Positions 1 through 11,741 of a stretch of DNA of 64,000 bases are shown here, piece after piece (positions within the stretch are counted from its first letter, which is position 1; each line of letters starts with the position of its first letter). A program made the translations under genes and the position numbers. The stretch is from Arthrobacter sp. Leaf69. Its GTDB lineage: Bacteria; Actinomycetota; Actinomycetes; Actinomycetales; Micrococcaceae. The stretch lies in assembly GCF_001422645.1 (NCBI RefSeq), contig NZ_LMLR01000012.1, positions 62,390 through 126,389 of the forward strand. Reading direction: 5' to 3'. The notes beneath the pieces are model-generated. The model was not told the origin of the DNA, ran no database searches, and worked only from the letters and a program-made list of their open reading frames with translations.

Positions 1-177
1 CGCCTCGCGCACCGGGGTGCGGCCGAAGCCGAGCTCTGCGGCCAGCTGCCCGTCGTTGATCGGCTCGCCCGGCCGGATCTCCAGCATGATCAGCTTGTCG
101 CGCAGCTGCCGGTAGGCGGCCTCCGCCTGGGACAGCGCCTGGTCCTCGGCGAGGGGCAGGGCAGGAAGTGCGTTCAA
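1..177 (-). CDS. GntR-family transcriptional regulator (N-terminal part, cut by window edge)
   Basis: The 59 visible codons read as the start of a GntR winged-helix domain: an AYRQLRDKLI helix, the typical I-x-P-G-E-x-I wing region (IRPGEPIND), then the recognition helix with FGRTPVREA. The best start is TTG at 177, with GGAG 8-10 bases upstream in the correct orientation; no in-frame ATG lies nearby. The effector domain lies outside the window, so the subfamily (FadR/FCD or other) cannot be told. It is divergent from the glyA-sox operon with about 158 bp between, so it probably controls that operon. The 14-bp palindrome at 290-303 is the natural candidate site. Confidence 0.8.
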   Translation of the reverse strand, partial: MNALPALPLAEDQALSQAEAAYRQLRDKLIMLEIRPGEPINDGQLAAELGFGRTPVREA

Positions 178-250
178 GGCACCGCTCCGTTCTGTGCTAC
201 TCAGTGTCCGGGTCCCAACCGGGAGCTCCGTGCCACTTTGCGTCCGGCTA

Positions 251-303
251 TTGACTCTGTTGTGATCTCGATCATAGCATTGACCTCACACTGATATATC
301 AGT
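251..303 (+). promoter_or_regulatory. Putative glyA-sox promoter and GntR operator
   Basis: The 158-bp gap between the GntR gene and glyA contains a perfect 14-bp palindrome, actgatatatcagt, at 290-303. Upstream lies a possible sigma-70-like pair, TTGACT (251-256) and TAGCAT (275-280), 18 bases apart. A second small inverted repeat (TGATC-TC-GATCA) is at 263-274. GntR dimers often bind AT-centred palindromes like this one. The palindrome is read directly; the promoter boxes and the pairing with GntR are inference. Confidence 0.5.
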
Positions 304-335
304 CACCACGACAGTGGTATTTCAAAGGAGCATCC

Positions 336-1712
336 GTGGTTGAGCAGTTGAACGAGCGACTTTCCGCAGTCGATCCCGAGGTCCAGCAGGCCATTGCCCG
401 TGAGCTGGGCCGCCAGCAGTCGACGCTGGAAATGATTGCCTCGGAGAATTTTGCCCCCGCGGCGGTCATGGAGGCGCAGGGCTCGGTCCTGACGAACAAG
501 TACGCCGAGGGTTACCCCGGCAAGCGCTACTACGGCGGCTGCGAGCACGTGGACGTTGTGGAGCAGCTGGCCATCGACCGGGTCAAGGCCCTGTTCGGCG
601 CTGAATACGCCAACGTCCAGCCGCACTCCGGCGCCCAGGCCAATGCCGCCGCCATGTTCGCCCTGCTGAACCCGGGCGACACCATCATGGGACTGGACCT
701 GGCGCACGGCGGCCATCTCACCCACGGGATGCGCATCAACTTCTCCGGCAAGCTCTACAACGTGGTCCCGTACCACGTGCGGGAATCGGACTTCCGGGTG
801 GACATGGCCGAGGTCGAGGCGCTGGCCCTGGAACACCGCCCGCGGCTGATCGTGGCGGGCTGGTCCGCGTACTCCCGCCAGCTCGACTTCGCCGAGTTCC
901 GCCGGATCGCCGACCTGGTGGACGCGTACCTCATGGTGGACATGGCGCACTTCGCCGGCCTGGTGGCCGCGGGGCTGCACCCCAACCCGGTGCCCTACGC
1001 CGACGTCGTCACCACCACCACACACAAGACCCTCGGCGGCCCGCGCGGCGGAGTCATCCTCGCCAGGGAGAAGTACGCCAAGAAGATCAACTCTGCCGTG
1101 TTCCCCGGCCAGCAGGGCGGGCCGTTGGAGCATGTTATTGCCGCCAAGGCCGTGGCGTTCAAGCTGGCCGGAACCCCGGAATTCAAGGAACGCCAGGAGC
1201 GCGTCCTGCAGGGATCGAAGCTGCTGGCCGAACGGCTTCTCCGGGTCGACGTGGCCGCAGCCGGCATCTCCGTGGTGAACGGCGGCACCGACGTCCACCT
1301 GGTCCTGGTGGACCTGCGCAACTCCGAGCTGGACGGGCAGCAGGCCGAAGACGCGCTGCACCGGGTGGGCATCACGGTCAACCGGAACGCCGTCCCGTTC
1401 GACCCCCGCCCGCCGATGGTGTCCTCCGGACTCCGGATCGGCACCCCGGCCCTGGCAACCCGCGGCTTCGGCGCGGTGGAATTCGCCGAGGTCGCGGACA
1501 TCATCGCGACGGCGCTGATCGCCGCCTCCGCAGTTGCCGGCACGAACAGCGGAACCGGCGGCGGCTCCTCCAGCGACGACGCCGCCGTCGAACTCCGCGC
1601 CCGGGTCACCGCCCTGGCCGAGCAGTTCCCCCTCTACCCGCATCTTTCCCCGGACGACAGCGGCACCGAGATCGCCGCGTTCGAATCAGACATGATCGGA
1701 GCATCACAGTGA
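336..1712 (+). CDS. glyA: Serine hydroxymethyltransferase
   Basis: This 458-residue PLP enzyme interconverts glycine plus 5,10-methylene-THF with serine plus THF in the cytoplasm. The family signature [15 protein letters not shown] is present, with the PLP lysine at residue 231. The start is GTG at 336, preceded by AAAGGAG at a 5-base spacing. A Gly/Ser-rich insert near residues 405-420 ([12 protein letters not shown]) is a little unusual. It is the first gene of the sarcosine operon and overlaps soxB by four bases (GTGA), so the two are probably translationally coupled. Here it likely uses the glycine and methylene-THF that sarcosine oxidase makes, so it may be a catabolic second copy rather than the housekeeping gene. 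Confidence 0.96.
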   Translation: MVEQLNERLSAVDPEVQQAIARELGRQQSTLEMIASENFAPAAVMEAQGSVLTNKYAEGYPGKRYYGGCEHVDVVEQLAIDRVKALFGAEYANVQPHSGAQANAAAMFALLNPGDTIMGLDLAHGGHLTHGMRINFSGKLYNVVPYHVRESDFRVDMAEVEALALEHRPRLIVAGWSAYSRQLDFAEFRRIADLVDAYLMVDMAHFAGLVAAGLHPNPVPYADVVTTTTHKTLGGPRGGVILAREKYAKKINSAVFPGQQGGPLEHVIAAKAVAFKLAGTPEFKERQERVLQGSKLLAERLLRVDVAAAGISVVNGGTDVHLVLVDLRNSELDGQQAEDALHRVGITVNRNAVPFDPRPPMVSSGLRIGTPALATRGFGAVEFAEVADIIATALIAASAVAGTNSGTGGGSSSDDAAVELRARVTALAEQFPLYPHLSPDDSGTEIAAFESDMIGASQ

Positions 1713-2929
1713 GCACGCAGCAGCTTCCGGAACACCCGGATTTCCTTTGGCGGAACCCCGAGCCCAAGTCCTCGTACGACGCCGTCATTGTCGGCGGCGG
1801 CGGGCACGGCCTGGCGACGGCGTACTTCCTGGCCAAGAACCACGGGATGACCAACATCGCCGTCCTGGAAAAGGGCTGGCTGGCCGGCGGCAACATGGCC
1901 CGCAACACCACCATCATCCGTTCCAACTACCTCTGGGACGAGAGCGCGGCCATCTACGAGCACGCCCTCAAACTCTGGGAAATCCTGCCCGAGGAGCTCG
2001 AATACGACTTCCTGTTCAGCCAGCGCGGCGTCATGAACCTGGCCCACACCCTGGGGGACGTCCGCGAAAGCATCCGGCGCGTGGGGGCGAACAAGCTCAA
2101 CGGCGTGGACGCTGAGTGGCTGGACCCGCAGCAGGTGAAGGAACTCTGCCCCATCCTGAACATCAGCGACAACATCCGCTACCCGGTGATGGGCGCCACG
2201 TACCAGCCGCGCGCCGGCATCGCCAAGCATGACCACGTCGCCTGGGCCTTCGCCCGCAAATGCGACGAACTCGGCGTGGACATCATCCAGAACTGCGAAG
2301 TCACCGGCTTCGTCAAGGACGGCAACCGCGTGGTGGGCGTGAAGACCAACCGGGGCACCATCAACACCGAAAAGGTGGGCCTGTGCGCCGCCGGGCACAG
2401 CTCGGTCCTCGCGGAAATGGCCGGCTTCCGGCTTCCCATCCAGTCCCACCCGCTCCAGGCATTGGTGTCCGAACTCCACGAGCCGGTCCACCCCACGGTG
2501 GTCATGTCCAACCACGTCCACGTCTACGTCTCCCAGGCCCACAAGGGCGAACTGGTCATGGGCGCCGGCGTCGATTCCTACAACGGCTACGGCCAGCGCG
2601 GCTCCTTTCATGTGATCGAGCACCAGATGGCGGCCGCCGTCGAACTCTTCCCCATCTTCGCCCGGGCCCACGTACTCCGGACCTGGGGCGGGATCGTGGA
2701 CACCACCCTGGACGCCTCTCCGATCGTCGGCACGTCCCCGGTGGACAACATGTTCGTGAACTGCGGATGGGGAACCGGCGGCTTCAAGGCCACCCCGGCT
2801 GCCGGACTCACCTTCGCCCACACCATCGCCACCGGGTCCCCGCACAAGCTGAACCAGCCGTTTGCGCTGGAACGCTTCGAAACCGGAGCCCTGATCGACG
2901 AACACGGCGCCGCCGCCGTGGCCCACTAG
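1709..2929 (+). CDS. soxB: Sarcosine oxidase, beta subunit
   Basis: The 406-residue product is the covalent-FMN/FAD catalytic subunit of heterotetrameric sarcosine oxidase, which demethylates sarcosine to glycine. It is a DAO-fold flavoprotein with a Rossmann dinucleotide motif [11 protein letters not shown] at about residues 28-38 and a C-terminal [14 protein letters not shown] that closes the FAD site. The length matches the family. The start GTG overlaps the glyA stop. It sits in the canonical B-D-A-G order. The assignment rests on sequence plus context and is firm. Confidence 0.96.
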   Translation: MSTQQLPEHPDFLWRNPEPKSSYDAVIVGGGGHGLATAYFLAKNHGMTNIAVLEKGWLAGGNMARNTTIIRSNYLWDESAAIYEHALKLWEILPEELEYDFLFSQRGVMNLAHTLGDVRESIRRVGANKLNGVDAEWLDPQQVKELCPILNISDNIRYPVMGATYQPRAGIAKHDHVAWAFARKCDELGVDIIQNCEVTGFVKDGNRVVGVKTNRGTINTEKVGLCAAGHSSVLAEMAGFRLPIQSHPLQALVSELHEPVHPTVVMSNHVHVYVSQAHKGELVMGAGVDSYNGYGQRGSFHVIEHQMAAAVELFPIFARAHVLRTWGGIVDTTLDASPIVGTSPVDNMFVNCGWGTGGFKATPAAGLTFAHTIATGSPHKLNQPFALERFETGALIDEHGAAAVAH

Positions 2930-2956
2930 CCGCCGTCCATTAGAAAGAAGACGCAC

Positions 2957-3364
2957 ATGCTGCTCATCTCCTGCCCCAACTGCGGCTCGCGCGACGAGAC
3001 CGAGTTCCACTACGGCGGCCAGGCCCACGTGCCCTACCCGGAGAACCCGAACGACCTGAGCGACCGGGAATGGGCCGAGTTCCTGTTCTACCGCGACAAC
3101 ACCAAGGGCGCGTTCGCCGAACGCTGGCTGCACAGCACCGGCTGCCGCCAGTGGTTCAACATGCTCCGCGACACGGTCACCTACGACATCCAGGCCGTCT
3201 ACCCTATGGGCGCCCCCCGCCCCGCCGGAGCCCCCGATGCCCTATCAGTTGTTGTCCCTAAAAGGCCCCTGAAGCAACCAGAACTGATAGAGCAACCGGG
3301 TTCAGCGCCCGGCACCGCCGCCCCCAGCACCAGCACCACCGCCCCGGAAGGAGCAACCAAGTGA
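2957..3364 (+). CDS. soxD: Sarcosine oxidase, delta subunit (zinc-binding)
   Basis: This is the small structural subunit of heterotetrameric sarcosine oxidase, 135 residues. The zinc ligands known from the family are all visible: C6 and C9 in the CPNC motif, H59, and C63. GAAAGAAG (about 2942-2950) serves as ribosome-binding site. The C-terminus (from about residue 85) is a longer Pro/Ser/Thr-rich tail than the roughly 100-residue core needs. It overlaps soxA by four bases (GTGA). Confidence 0.95.
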   Translation: MLLISCPNCGSRDETEFHYGGQAHVPYPENPNDLSDREWAEFLFYRDNTKGAFAERWLHSTGCRQWFNMLRDTVTYDIQAVYPMGAPRPAGAPDALSVVVPKRPLKQPELIEQPGSAPGTAAPSTSTTAPEGATK

Positions 3365-6327
3365 CTTCCCAGAACGCCCGCCTCGCCGCCGGCGGACGCA
3401 TCGACCGCACCATTTCCTGGCGTTTCACCGTGGACGGCGAGGAATTCACCGGCCACCCCGGCGACACGCTCGCCTCGGCCCTGCTCGCCAACGGCCGGAT
3501 CACCGCCGGCAACTCGCTCTACGAGGACCGGCCCCGCGGCATCCTGGCGGCCGGCGTGGAGGAACCCAACGCGCTGGTCCGCGTCGAGCCGCGGTTCCCG
3601 GGCCACGTGGCCGAGTCCATGCTTCCCGCCACCACGGTCACGCTGGTGGACGGGCTGAAGGCGGACATGCTCAACGGTCTGGGCCGCCTGGACCCGGCCG
3701 ATGACCGCGCCGAGTACGACAAGAAGTACGTGCACATGGACGTCCTGGTGATCGGCGGCGGCCCGGCCGGCCTGGCCGCGGCCCGCGAGGCCGCACGCAC
3801 CGGTGCCCGCGTGATGCTGATGGACGACCAGCCCGAACTGGGCGGGTCGCTGCTGTCCGGCTCCACGTCGCCCGGGCTGGCCGGGACAATCGAGGGCAAG
3901 CCGGCGCTGGACTGGGTGGCGGACATCGAAGCCGAACTCGTCTCCGGCGCCGAATGCACCGTCCTGAACCGCACCACGGCCTTCGGCGCCTACGACGCGA
4001 ACTACGTCATCGCCGTCCAGAACCGCACGGACCACCTGTCCAGCCCTGCCGCCTCCGGGGTCTCGCGGCAGCGTATTTGGCACATCCGCGCCAACCAGGT
4101 GGTCCTGGCCCCCGGCGCTCACGAACGCCCGCTGGTCTTCGAGAACAACGACAGGCCCGGCATCATGCTCGCATCGGCCGTCCGCAGCTACCTCAACCGC
4201 TATGCGGTGGCCGCAGGGCAGCGCGTGGTCATCGGCACCACCAACGACAGCGCCTACGCCCTGGCCGCAGACCTGCGGGCCGCCGGCGTCAAGGTCGCCG
4301 CCGTCGTGGACGCCCGCCCCAGGCTGACCGACGTCGCGGCTGCCGCCGCTGAATCCGGCACCCGGGTGCTGATCGGCAGCGCCGTGGCCAACACCGCCAC
4401 AGCAGCGTCGGCCGGCGGCGGCCGGTTGACCAGTGTCACCGTCCGCAGCATCAACGACGACGGCGAACTCACCTCCGGCGTCGAAGAGATCGCCTGCGAC
4501 GTGCTGGCCGTCTCCGGCGGCTGGAGCCCGCTGGTCCACCTCCACTCCCAGCGGCAGGGCAAGCTGCGCTGGGACGAGGACCTGGCGGCCTTCGTGCCGA
4601 GCACTGTGGTTCCCAACCAGCAGATTGTGGGCTCCGGGCGCGGCAGCTTCGAATTGGTTGACTGCCTCGCCGAGGGCAGCTCCGCCGGAACCGCGGCCGC
4701 CATCGCCGCCGGCTTCAGCCCGGAAAATTCGAACGCAGTCGCCGATCCGCTGGTCCTCTCCGAGCCGAAAGCGTCCGCCCCCACCCGCCAGCTGTGGCTG
4801 GTACCCGGGCAGACGGGCACGCCGGACGACTGGCACCACCACTTCGTCGACTTCCAGCGGGACCAGAGCGTGGCCGACGTCCTGCGCTCCACCGGGGCCG
4901 GGCTGCGGTCCGTGGAGCACATCAAGCGCTATACCTCGATCAGCACCGCGAACGACCAGGGAAAGACCTCCGGCGTCAACGCGATCGGCGTGATCGCCGC
5001 GGCGCTCCGGCATGCCGGCGAGGCCTCCCGCGGCATTGGCGACATCGGCACCACCACTTACCGGGCGCCGTTCACCCCCGTGGCGTTCGCGGCCCTCGCC
5101 GGACGCCAGCGCGGCGAACTGTTCGACCCCGCCCGCGTCACCTCGATCCACCCGTGGCACGTGGCCCAAGGCGCCTTATTCGAGGATGTGGGGCAGTGGA
5201 AGCGCCCCTGGTACTACCCGCAGAACGGCGAGGACATGGACACCGCGGTGCTCCGCGAATGCGCCGCCGTCCGCGAGTCCGTGGGCTTTATGGACGCCAC
5301 CACCCTGGGCAAGATCGAAATCCGGGGCAAGGACGCCGGTGAATTCCTTAACCGGATCTACACCAACGCGTTCAAGAAGCTCGCCCCCGGTTCCGCCCGC
5401 TACGGCGTGATGTGCATGGCCGACGGCATGATTTTCGACGACGGCGTGACCCTGCGCCTCGATGAGGACCGGTACTTCATGACCACCACCACGGGCGGCG
5501 CCGCGAAGGTGCTGGACTGGCTGGAGGAATGGCTGCAGACCGAATGGCCCGACCTGGACGTGCACTGCACCTCGGTGACCGAACAGTGGACCACGATCGC
5601 CGTCGTCGGGCCCAAATCCCGTGCGGTGCTCGCGAAAGTGGCGCCCGACCTCGCCGCGGGCGGCGGGCTGGAGGCGGATGCCTTCCCGTTTATGACCTTC
5701 CGCGAAACCACCCTCGCCTCCGGCGTGCAGGCGCGGATCTGCCGCATCTCGTTCTCCGGCGAACTGGCCTACGAGATCAACGTGCCGGCCTGGTACGGGC
5801 TGAACACCTGGGAAGCCGTCGCCGCCGCCGGGGCCGAATTCAACATCACCCCGTACGGCACCGAAACCATGCACGTGCTCCGCGCCGAAAAGGGCTACCC
5901 GATCGTCGGTCAGGACACCGACGGGACCGTCACCCCGCAGGACGCCGGGATGGAATGGGTGGTCTCAAAGGTCAAAGACTTCATCGGCAAGCGCTCCTAC
6001 GCCCGGGCCGACGCAGGGCGCGAGGACCGCAAGCACCTGGTCAGCGTCCTTCCCGTGGACGGCTCGCTGCGGCTGCCGGAGGGCAGCCAGCTCGTGGAGA
6101 AGGGGATCACCACTAACCCCGCGTACGGCCCCGTCCCGATGCAGGGCTTTGTGACCTCGAGCTACCACAGCGCCGCACTCGGCAGGTCGTTCGCCCTGGC
6201 CCTGATCAAAAACGGCCGCAACCGCATCGGCGAGACCCTCGTGGCCGCCGCCGGCGACCAGCTGGTTGATGTGGTCGTCGCCGAAACCGTACTTTTTGAC
6301 CCCGAAGGGACCCGCAAAGATGGCTAA
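3361..6327 (+). CDS. soxA: Sarcosine oxidase, alpha subunit
   Basis: The 988-residue subunit carries NAD and the THF site of heterotetrameric sarcosine oxidase and forms 5,10-methylene-THF from the methyl group. The N-terminal region (about residues 15-95) resembles the 2Fe-2S-fold domain of the family. A dinucleotide-binding motif [17 protein letters not shown] lies near 131-147. The C-terminal third (about 590-980) is a GcvT/aminomethyltransferase-like THF domain with the GEL-x-YEINVP and TLRAEKG-type motifs. The length fits the family. The start is GTG, overlapping the soxD stop. Confidence 0.96.
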   Translation: MTSQNARLAAGGRIDRTISWRFTVDGEEFTGHPGDTLASALLANGRITAGNSLYEDRPRGILAAGVEEPNALVRVEPRFPGHVAESMLPATTVTLVDGLKADMLNGLGRLDPADDRAEYDKKYVHMDVLVIGGGPAGLAAAREAARTGARVMLMDDQPELGGSLLSGSTSPGLAGTIEGKPALDWVADIEAELVSGAECTVLNRTTAFGAYDANYVIAVQNRTDHLSSPAASGVSRQRIWHIRANQVVLAPGAHERPLVFENNDRPGIMLASAVRSYLNRYAVAAGQRVVIGTTNDSAYALAADLRAAGVKVAAVVDARPRLTDVAAAAAESGTRVLIGSAVANTATAASAGGGRLTSVTVRSINDDGELTSGVEEIACDVLAVSGGWSPLVHLHSQRQGKLRWDEDLAAFVPSTVVPNQQIVGSGRGSFELVDCLAEGSSAGTAAAIAAGFSPENSNAVADPLVLSEPKASAPTRQLWLVPGQTGTPDDWHHHFVDFQRDQSVADVLRSTGAGLRSVEHIKRYTSISTANDQGKTSGVNAIGVIAAALRHAGEASRGIGDIGTTTYRAPFTPVAFAALAGRQRGELFDPARVTSIHPWHVAQGALFEDVGQWKRPWYYPQNGEDMDTAVLRECAAVRESVGFMDATTLGKIEIRGKDAGEFLNRIYTNAFKKLAPGSARYGVMCMADGMIFDDGVTLRLDEDRYFMTTTTGGAAKVLDWLEEWLQTEWPDLDVHCTSVTEQWTTIAVVGPKSRAVLAKVAPDLAAGGGLEADAFPFMTFRETTLASGVQARICRISFSGELAYEINVPAWYGLNTWEAVAAAGAEFNITPYGTETMHVLRAEKGYPIVGQDTDGTVTPQDAGMEWVVSKVKDFIGKRSYARADAGREDRKHLVSVLPVDGSLRLPEGSQLVEKGITTNPAYGPVPMQGFVTSSYHSAALGRSFALALIKNGRNRIGETLVAAAGDQLVDVVVAETVLFDPEGTRKDG

Positions 6328-6954
6328 CACCGCAGCACTCACCGGCATCAATGGACTCCGCGAAATCCGCCGCAGCCCGGCCTCGCACCTGGCCGCAGCA
6401 CTGGAATCCGGCTCCGTCCCGGGAACGGTGGTCCTCAAGGAGGGCCCGTTCCAGACCATGGCCGGGGTCCGCGTCGACCCCGCGTCCGAGGCAGCGTCAC
6501 GGATCGCCTCCGTCACCGGCGGCCTGCCGGCCCGCTGCGGCGAGGTGGCCGGCACGGAGCAGGCCAGCGTCCTGTGGCTGGGACCGTCCGAGTTCCTGGT
6601 GGTGGCACCCGAGGAAGACCACGACACCCTGGGCGGAGACCTGCTGGGCTCCCTCACCGCCGCCCTGGGCGACGCCCCGGGGCAGGTGGTGGACCTCTCC
6701 GCGAACCGCACCACGTTCGAGCTCACCGGCCCGCGGGCCCGGGCGGTGCTGGAGAAGGGCTGCGCCCTGGACCTGCACCCGCGCAGCTTCACGCCGGGGA
6801 CCGCCCTGGCGACGGAGGTCGGCAACATCCCGGTGGTCCTGCTGAAGAACGGGGAGGAGAGCTTCCGGCTGTTCCCCCGCGCCTCGTTCGCAGACTTCCT
6901 GGGGCGGTGGCTCCTGGATGCCATGAGGGAGTTCGCTTCCCCCGAGGTGCCCTG

Positions 6955-6955
<1 letters not shown>
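6320..6955 (+). CDS. soxG: Sarcosine oxidase, gamma subunit
   Basis: This 211-residue product is the GcvT-related gamma subunit, which packs against alpha and beta in the holoenzyme. The chosen ATG at 6320 lies inside the end of soxA (8-base overlap) and has GAAGGGA upstream; an earlier in-frame ATG at 6266 would add 18 residues of soxA-overlapping sequence with no family match. Recognisable parts are the [14 protein letters not shown] segment and [17 protein letters not shown]. The stop shares one base with the sdaA start. Confidence 0.93.
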
Positions 6956-8328
<1,373 letters not shown>

Positions 8329-8331
8329 GCC

Positions 8332-9228
8332 ATGACTGCCATCGAAGCTGAAACCTCCCTCCCCCGGCCGGCCACCACCGTGGAGCATGTCCTGACGCTG
8401 GACTGCAGGGAATCCCCCGGCATCGTCCACGCCGTCTCCGGTTTCCTGCTGGAACACGGCTGCGACATCATCGACAACCAGCAGTTCGGCGAGCGCTCCG
8501 AGGGGCACTTCTTTATGCGGGTGCATTTTGCGTCCGACGGCGATGCGTCCACCGCGGACACCCTGCGGGCCGCGTTCGCCCCGGTGGCCGACCACTTCGG
8601 GATGAGCTGGCGGCTGGAGCCGCACGGTTCCAAGCGCCGCGTGCTGATCATGGTGTCCAAGTTCGGGCATTGCCTCAACGACCTGCTGTTCCGCGCCCGG
8701 ATCGGCGAACTTCCCGTCGACGTGGTGGCCGTGGTGTCCAACCACACGGACCACCAGGCGCTGGTGGAATGGCACGGCATCCCGTTCTTCCACGTGCCCG
8801 TCACCGCCGCCACCAAGCCCGAGGCGGAGGGCCGGCTGCTGGAGCTCATTGACCAGTTCGACGTCGAACTGGTGGTCCTGGCCCGCTACATGCAGGTCCT
8901 CAGCGACGAACTCACGCGCAAGCTGGACGGCCGGGCCATCAATATCCACCATTCGTTCCTGCCCAGCTTCAAGGGCGCCAAGCCGTACCACCAGGCCTAC
9001 GCACGTGGCGTGAAGACCGTGGGGGCCACCGCCCACTACGTCAACGCGGAGCTGGACGAGGGGCCCATCATTTCCCAGCAGGTGGTGGAGGTGGACCACA
9101 CGTACGGGCCGGAAGACCTGGTCGCGGCCGGCCGGGACACCGAGTGCAAGGCGCTCAGCAACGCCGTGCGCTGGCACTGCGAAGGCCGCGTGATCCTGCA
9201 GGGAAACAGGACCGTGGTCCTGAAGTAG
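8332..9228 (+). CDS. purU: Formyltetrahydrofolate deformylase
   Basis: This 298-residue enzyme hydrolyses 10-formyl-THF to formate and THF. An N-terminal ACT domain (about residues 18-95, opening LTLDCRESPGIVHAVSGFL) is followed by a formyltransferase domain with the NIHHSFLPSFKGA loop and the later ELDEGPIISQ segment carrying the catalytic Asp. The gene begins three bases after sdaA and closes the operon. Its likely job is to regenerate THF when sarcosine oxidation floods the folate pool with C1 units. Confidence 0.95.
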   Translation: MTAIEAETSLPRPATTVEHVLTLDCRESPGIVHAVSGFLLEHGCDIIDNQQFGERSEGHFFMRVHFASDGDASTADTLRAAFAPVADHFGMSWRLEPHGSKRRVLIMVSKFGHCLNDLLFRARIGELPVDVVAVVSNHTDHQALVEWHGIPFFHVPVTAATKPEAEGRLLELIDQFDVELVVLARYMQVLSDELTRKLDGRAINIHHSFLPSFKGAKPYHQAYARGVKTVGATAHYVNAELDEGPIISQQVVEVDHTYGPEDLVAAGRDTECKALSNAVRWHCEGRVILQGNRTVVLK

Positions 9229-9259
9229 CCTGCGTGGTTACCCGGCCAGCCAAGCCGCC

Positions 9260-9299
9260 GCTGATCATGCACCCCGGACTCCCGGGGTGCATGATCAGC
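9260..9299. terminator. Perfect 18-bp stem-loop between convergent operons
   Basis: The left arm gctgatcatgcaccccgg (9260-9277) and the right arm 9282-9299 are exact reverse complements with a 4-base loop. It sits between the purU stop (9228) and the stop of the convergent GH32 gene (9321), so it can serve as a two-way terminator. There is no clear T-tract on either side. Confidence 0.75.
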
Positions 9300-9320
9300 A
9301 GTGTCGCTGCGGCGTTTCAG

Positions 9321-10820
9321 CTAACGGACGACGTCGAGGCTCACCAGCGTGGCGCAACCGCCCGCGGCGAAGACAGCCAGCGAGGTGCTCGCTTCACCGG
9401 GAAAAATTTGGTCCGTGATCGTGGCCAGCCCGTCCTGGGCGAAAACTTCCACCGAGCAACGATCCAGGAAGACCCGCAGCCGCAGCCGACCGTCCTCCAG
9501 CGGCACGGCCACGCTTTCCACCGAAGCGAACGTCTCGTGGAAGTCCGTGTTGCCGGATGCAGTCCGGTCCAGGCTCAGCACTCCTGTGCCGGCGTCGTAG
9601 GCAAGAACCGTTTGTTCTCCGCCGCCGGCCCGGAGCAGCAGACCCACCTTCCCGGCGTCGCCGGGCTCCAATTCGGCGTCGATCCGCAGCACATCGCCGG
9701 AGGCCTCGGCAGGAAGCCAGCGCGTCCCGTCGGCGAGAGTCCTGCCGGCCTCACTGTAGGTCGCGGCTCCGCCGTTGCCGAAAGGATCCACAGCGGCCTG
9801 CGTCAGCACCACGCGGCCGTCCCGCGTAGCCAGCCTGACGTCCCTCACCAATGACATCGCACTGCGCCAGCCGCTGGTCGGCGTGACGGCGCCGTACTGC
9901 CAGTTGTTCATCCAGCCGATCATCAGCCGACGCCCGCCCGGGGCATTGGTGAAGGAGACGGCGGCGTAGTAGTCCCGTCCCCAGTCCAGCCAGCCGTACT
10001 CGGCCATTCGGCTGTCATCCTGCTGGAGCCCCTCGGTGACCGTGGTCTCGGAAGCGAAGGCCACGCCGTCGAACGATCCAAGGAAGTACTGCCCGCCGGA
10101 GCCGCCGGCGATTCCGCCAGGGCTCAGGTTCACCACCAGCACCCACTTGGTGTTCCCGGCATCGCCGTCCACCGGAAGCTCAAACAGGTCGGGGCATTCC
10201 CACACTCCCCCGGTGGCGTTCGCCGGGCCGAAGGTGCTGAGGTATTCCCAGGTCTTGAGGTCAGCGGACTTGTAGAGGACAATTTCCCGGTCCGTCGCTT
10301 CCACGGCGACCATCACCCAGTAGCCACCGGCGTCACTGTCGTACCAGAAGACTTTCGGGTCACGGAAATCAGCCGACGCCCGGTCCAGCACGGGGTTCCC
10401 GGCGTATTTTGTCCAAGTGGCGCCGTTGTCCGTGCTGTAGGCGAGGGACTGCGCCTGCCGCCCGCTCAAAGGGGATGCGGGCGAATAGGCACTGGTGTAG
10501 ATGGCCACAAGCGGCGGGTGGTCCGGCGTGCCGAAGCCGCTCGTGTTGGTCTTGTCCAGCACGGCCGACCCGGAGAAGATGGCTTCCTGCTCGTCGCAGG
10601 CAATGGCCACTGGCTGTTCGTCCCAGTGCAGCAGGTCCGCGGAGGTGGCGTGCCCCCAGGACATGTTGCCCCAGACGGTCCCGGACGGGTTGTGCTGGTA
10701 GAAGAGGTGGTACGTGCCGTTAGCGTAGACCAGTCCGTTGGGATCGTTCAGCCAAGAGCGGTCCGCCGTGTAGTGGTGCTGTGGCCGGTACCGGCAGTCG
10801 AGCGCGGATGTGGTTGTCAT
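9321..10820 (-). CDS. GH32 beta-fructofuranosidase, intracellular (sucrose/levan-oligosaccharide hydrolase)
   Basis: The 499-residue enzyme has no signal peptide, so it acts on imported beta-fructosides. Family motifs are WLNDPNG with nucleophile D26, then NFRDPKV-like (DFRDPKVFWY) with the stabilising Asp, and WECPDLF with the acid/base Glu. A C-terminal beta-sandwich ends in the DRCSVEVFAQDG signature. The ATG at 10820 was chosen because the frame upstream runs into the preceding intergenic region without homology. It is the last gene of an operon with a sugar ABC importer, 41 bp after the MalG-like permease. It resembles the catalytic part of the secreted GH32 enzyme at 30235-32865. Confidence 0.92.
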   Translation of the reverse strand: MTTTSALDCRYRPQHHYTADRSWLNDPNGLVYANGTYHLFYQHNPSGTVWGNMSWGHATSADLLHWDEQPVAIACDEQEAIFSGSAVLDKTNTSGFGTPDHPPLVAIYTSAYSPASPLSGRQAQSLAYSTDNGATWTKYAGNPVLDRASADFRDPKVFWYDSDAGGYWVMVAVEATDREIVLYKSADLKTWEYLSTFGPANATGGVWECPDLFELPVDGDAGNTKWVLVVNLSPGGIAGGSGGQYFLGSFDGVAFASETTVTEGLQQDDSRMAEYGWLDWGRDYYAAVSFTNAPGGRRLMIGWMNNWQYGAVTPTSGWRSAMSLVRDVRLATRDGRVVLTQAAVDPFGNGGAATYSEAGRTLADGTRWLPAEASGDVLRIDAELEPGDAGKVGLLLRAGGGEQTVLAYDAGTGVLSLDRTASGNTDFHETFASVESVAVPLEDGRLRLRVFLDRCSVEVFAQDGLATITDQIFPGEASTSLAVFAAGGCATLVSLDVVR

Positions 10821-10861
10821 GGAATGCTGTCTGCTTTCACGGGGGCCGGGGCGGCGGGTGG

Positions 10862-11740
10862 TTAGCCCTTGACGCCGCTGGAGGCGATGCTGTTGATGAA
10901 GGAGCGCTGGAAGGCGATGAAGAGGACCACCACGGGGACCGTGATGAGGGACGCGTAGGCCATGACCTCGCCCCAGGAGACGTTGAGCTGGAAGAAGTAC
11001 TGGATGCCGATCATGACCGGGCGGAGTTCCTCGGACTGGACCACCATGAGGGGCCACAGGTACGAGTTCCAGGCCGGCAGGAACGTCAGGATCGCGACCG
11101 TGGCCGTGGCCGGGCCGGCCAGCGGCATGACCACCTGGCGGTAAATCTTGAACCATCCCGCACCGTCGATCCGGGCGGCTTCGTCCAGTTCCTTGGGGAT
11201 GGATTCGAAGTACTGGTGAAAAAGGTAGATGGAGAACGCATTGGCGATAAACGGAATGATCTGGACCTGATACGTGTCCAACCAGCCCTTCGAGATCTCA
11301 AGGCTGAAGCCGTTGAGTTCGAAGTACGGCAGCTGGTTGACCCACCAGACGAGGGGCAGGGCCAGGGTCTGGAACGGCACGATCAGCGTGGCAAGGATGA
11401 CGGTGAACACCACCCGTTTGCCACGCACTTCCATGCGGGACAGGGCGAAGGCGCAGAGGCTGTTGATGAAGATGCCCAGAACCACGGTGACGGCGGAGAT
11501 GCCGATGGAGTTGACCAGGAAACGGGCAGCCGGGACCCGGTCGAAGACCGCCGCGTAGTTGTCGAAGGAGATGTTTCCCACCGGCAGGAAGGCCGCCACG
11601 GAGGACATGTCCCCGAAGATCTGGGTGTCCGGCTTGAGCGAGGAAACCAGCATAAAAACGATTGGGAAAGCAGCGACGGCGGCGAACAGGATCCGCACCA
11701 GCATGGTTGCCGCGCTACTGAGTCGAAGCGAGTTTTTCAC
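10862..11740 (-). CDS. Carbohydrate ABC transporter permease, MalG type
   Basis: This 292-residue inner-membrane permease has six predicted helices. The cytoplasmic EAA loop (KELDEAARIDGAGWFKIYRQVVMPLAGPA) that docks the ATPase is visible at about residues 185-213. The start is GTG at 11740, one base after the stop of the MalF-like gene. No ATPase gene is in the cluster, so the system probably borrows a shared MsiK-type ATPase, which is common in actinobacteria. The substrate is inferred as a fructo-oligosaccharide or sucrose from the GH32 neighbour. Confidence 0.9.
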   Translation of the reverse strand: MKNSLRLSSAATMLVRILFAAVAAFPIVFMLVSSLKPDTQIFGDMSSVAAFLPVGNISFDNYAAVFDRVPAARFLVNSIGISAVTVVLGIFINSLCAFALSRMEVRGKRVVFTVILATLIVPFQTLALPLVWWVNQLPYFELNGFSLEISKGWLDTYQVQIIPFIANAFSIYLFHQYFESIPKELDEAARIDGAGWFKIYRQVVMPLAGPATATVAILTFLPAWNSYLWPLMVVQSEELRPVMIGIQYFFQLNVSWGEVMAYASLITVPVVVLFIAFQRSFINSIASSGVKG

Positions 11741-11741
11741 G

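Noticed and set aside
303..1643. 446-codon open frame opposite glyA
   Set aside because: Shadow of a GC-rich gene: Gly/Arg/His-rich product, no motif, and full overlap with a clear glyA.
3199..5169. 656-codon open frame opposite soxA
   Set aside because: Antisense frame kept open by GC bias; composition is unlike a real protein and the sense gene is certain.
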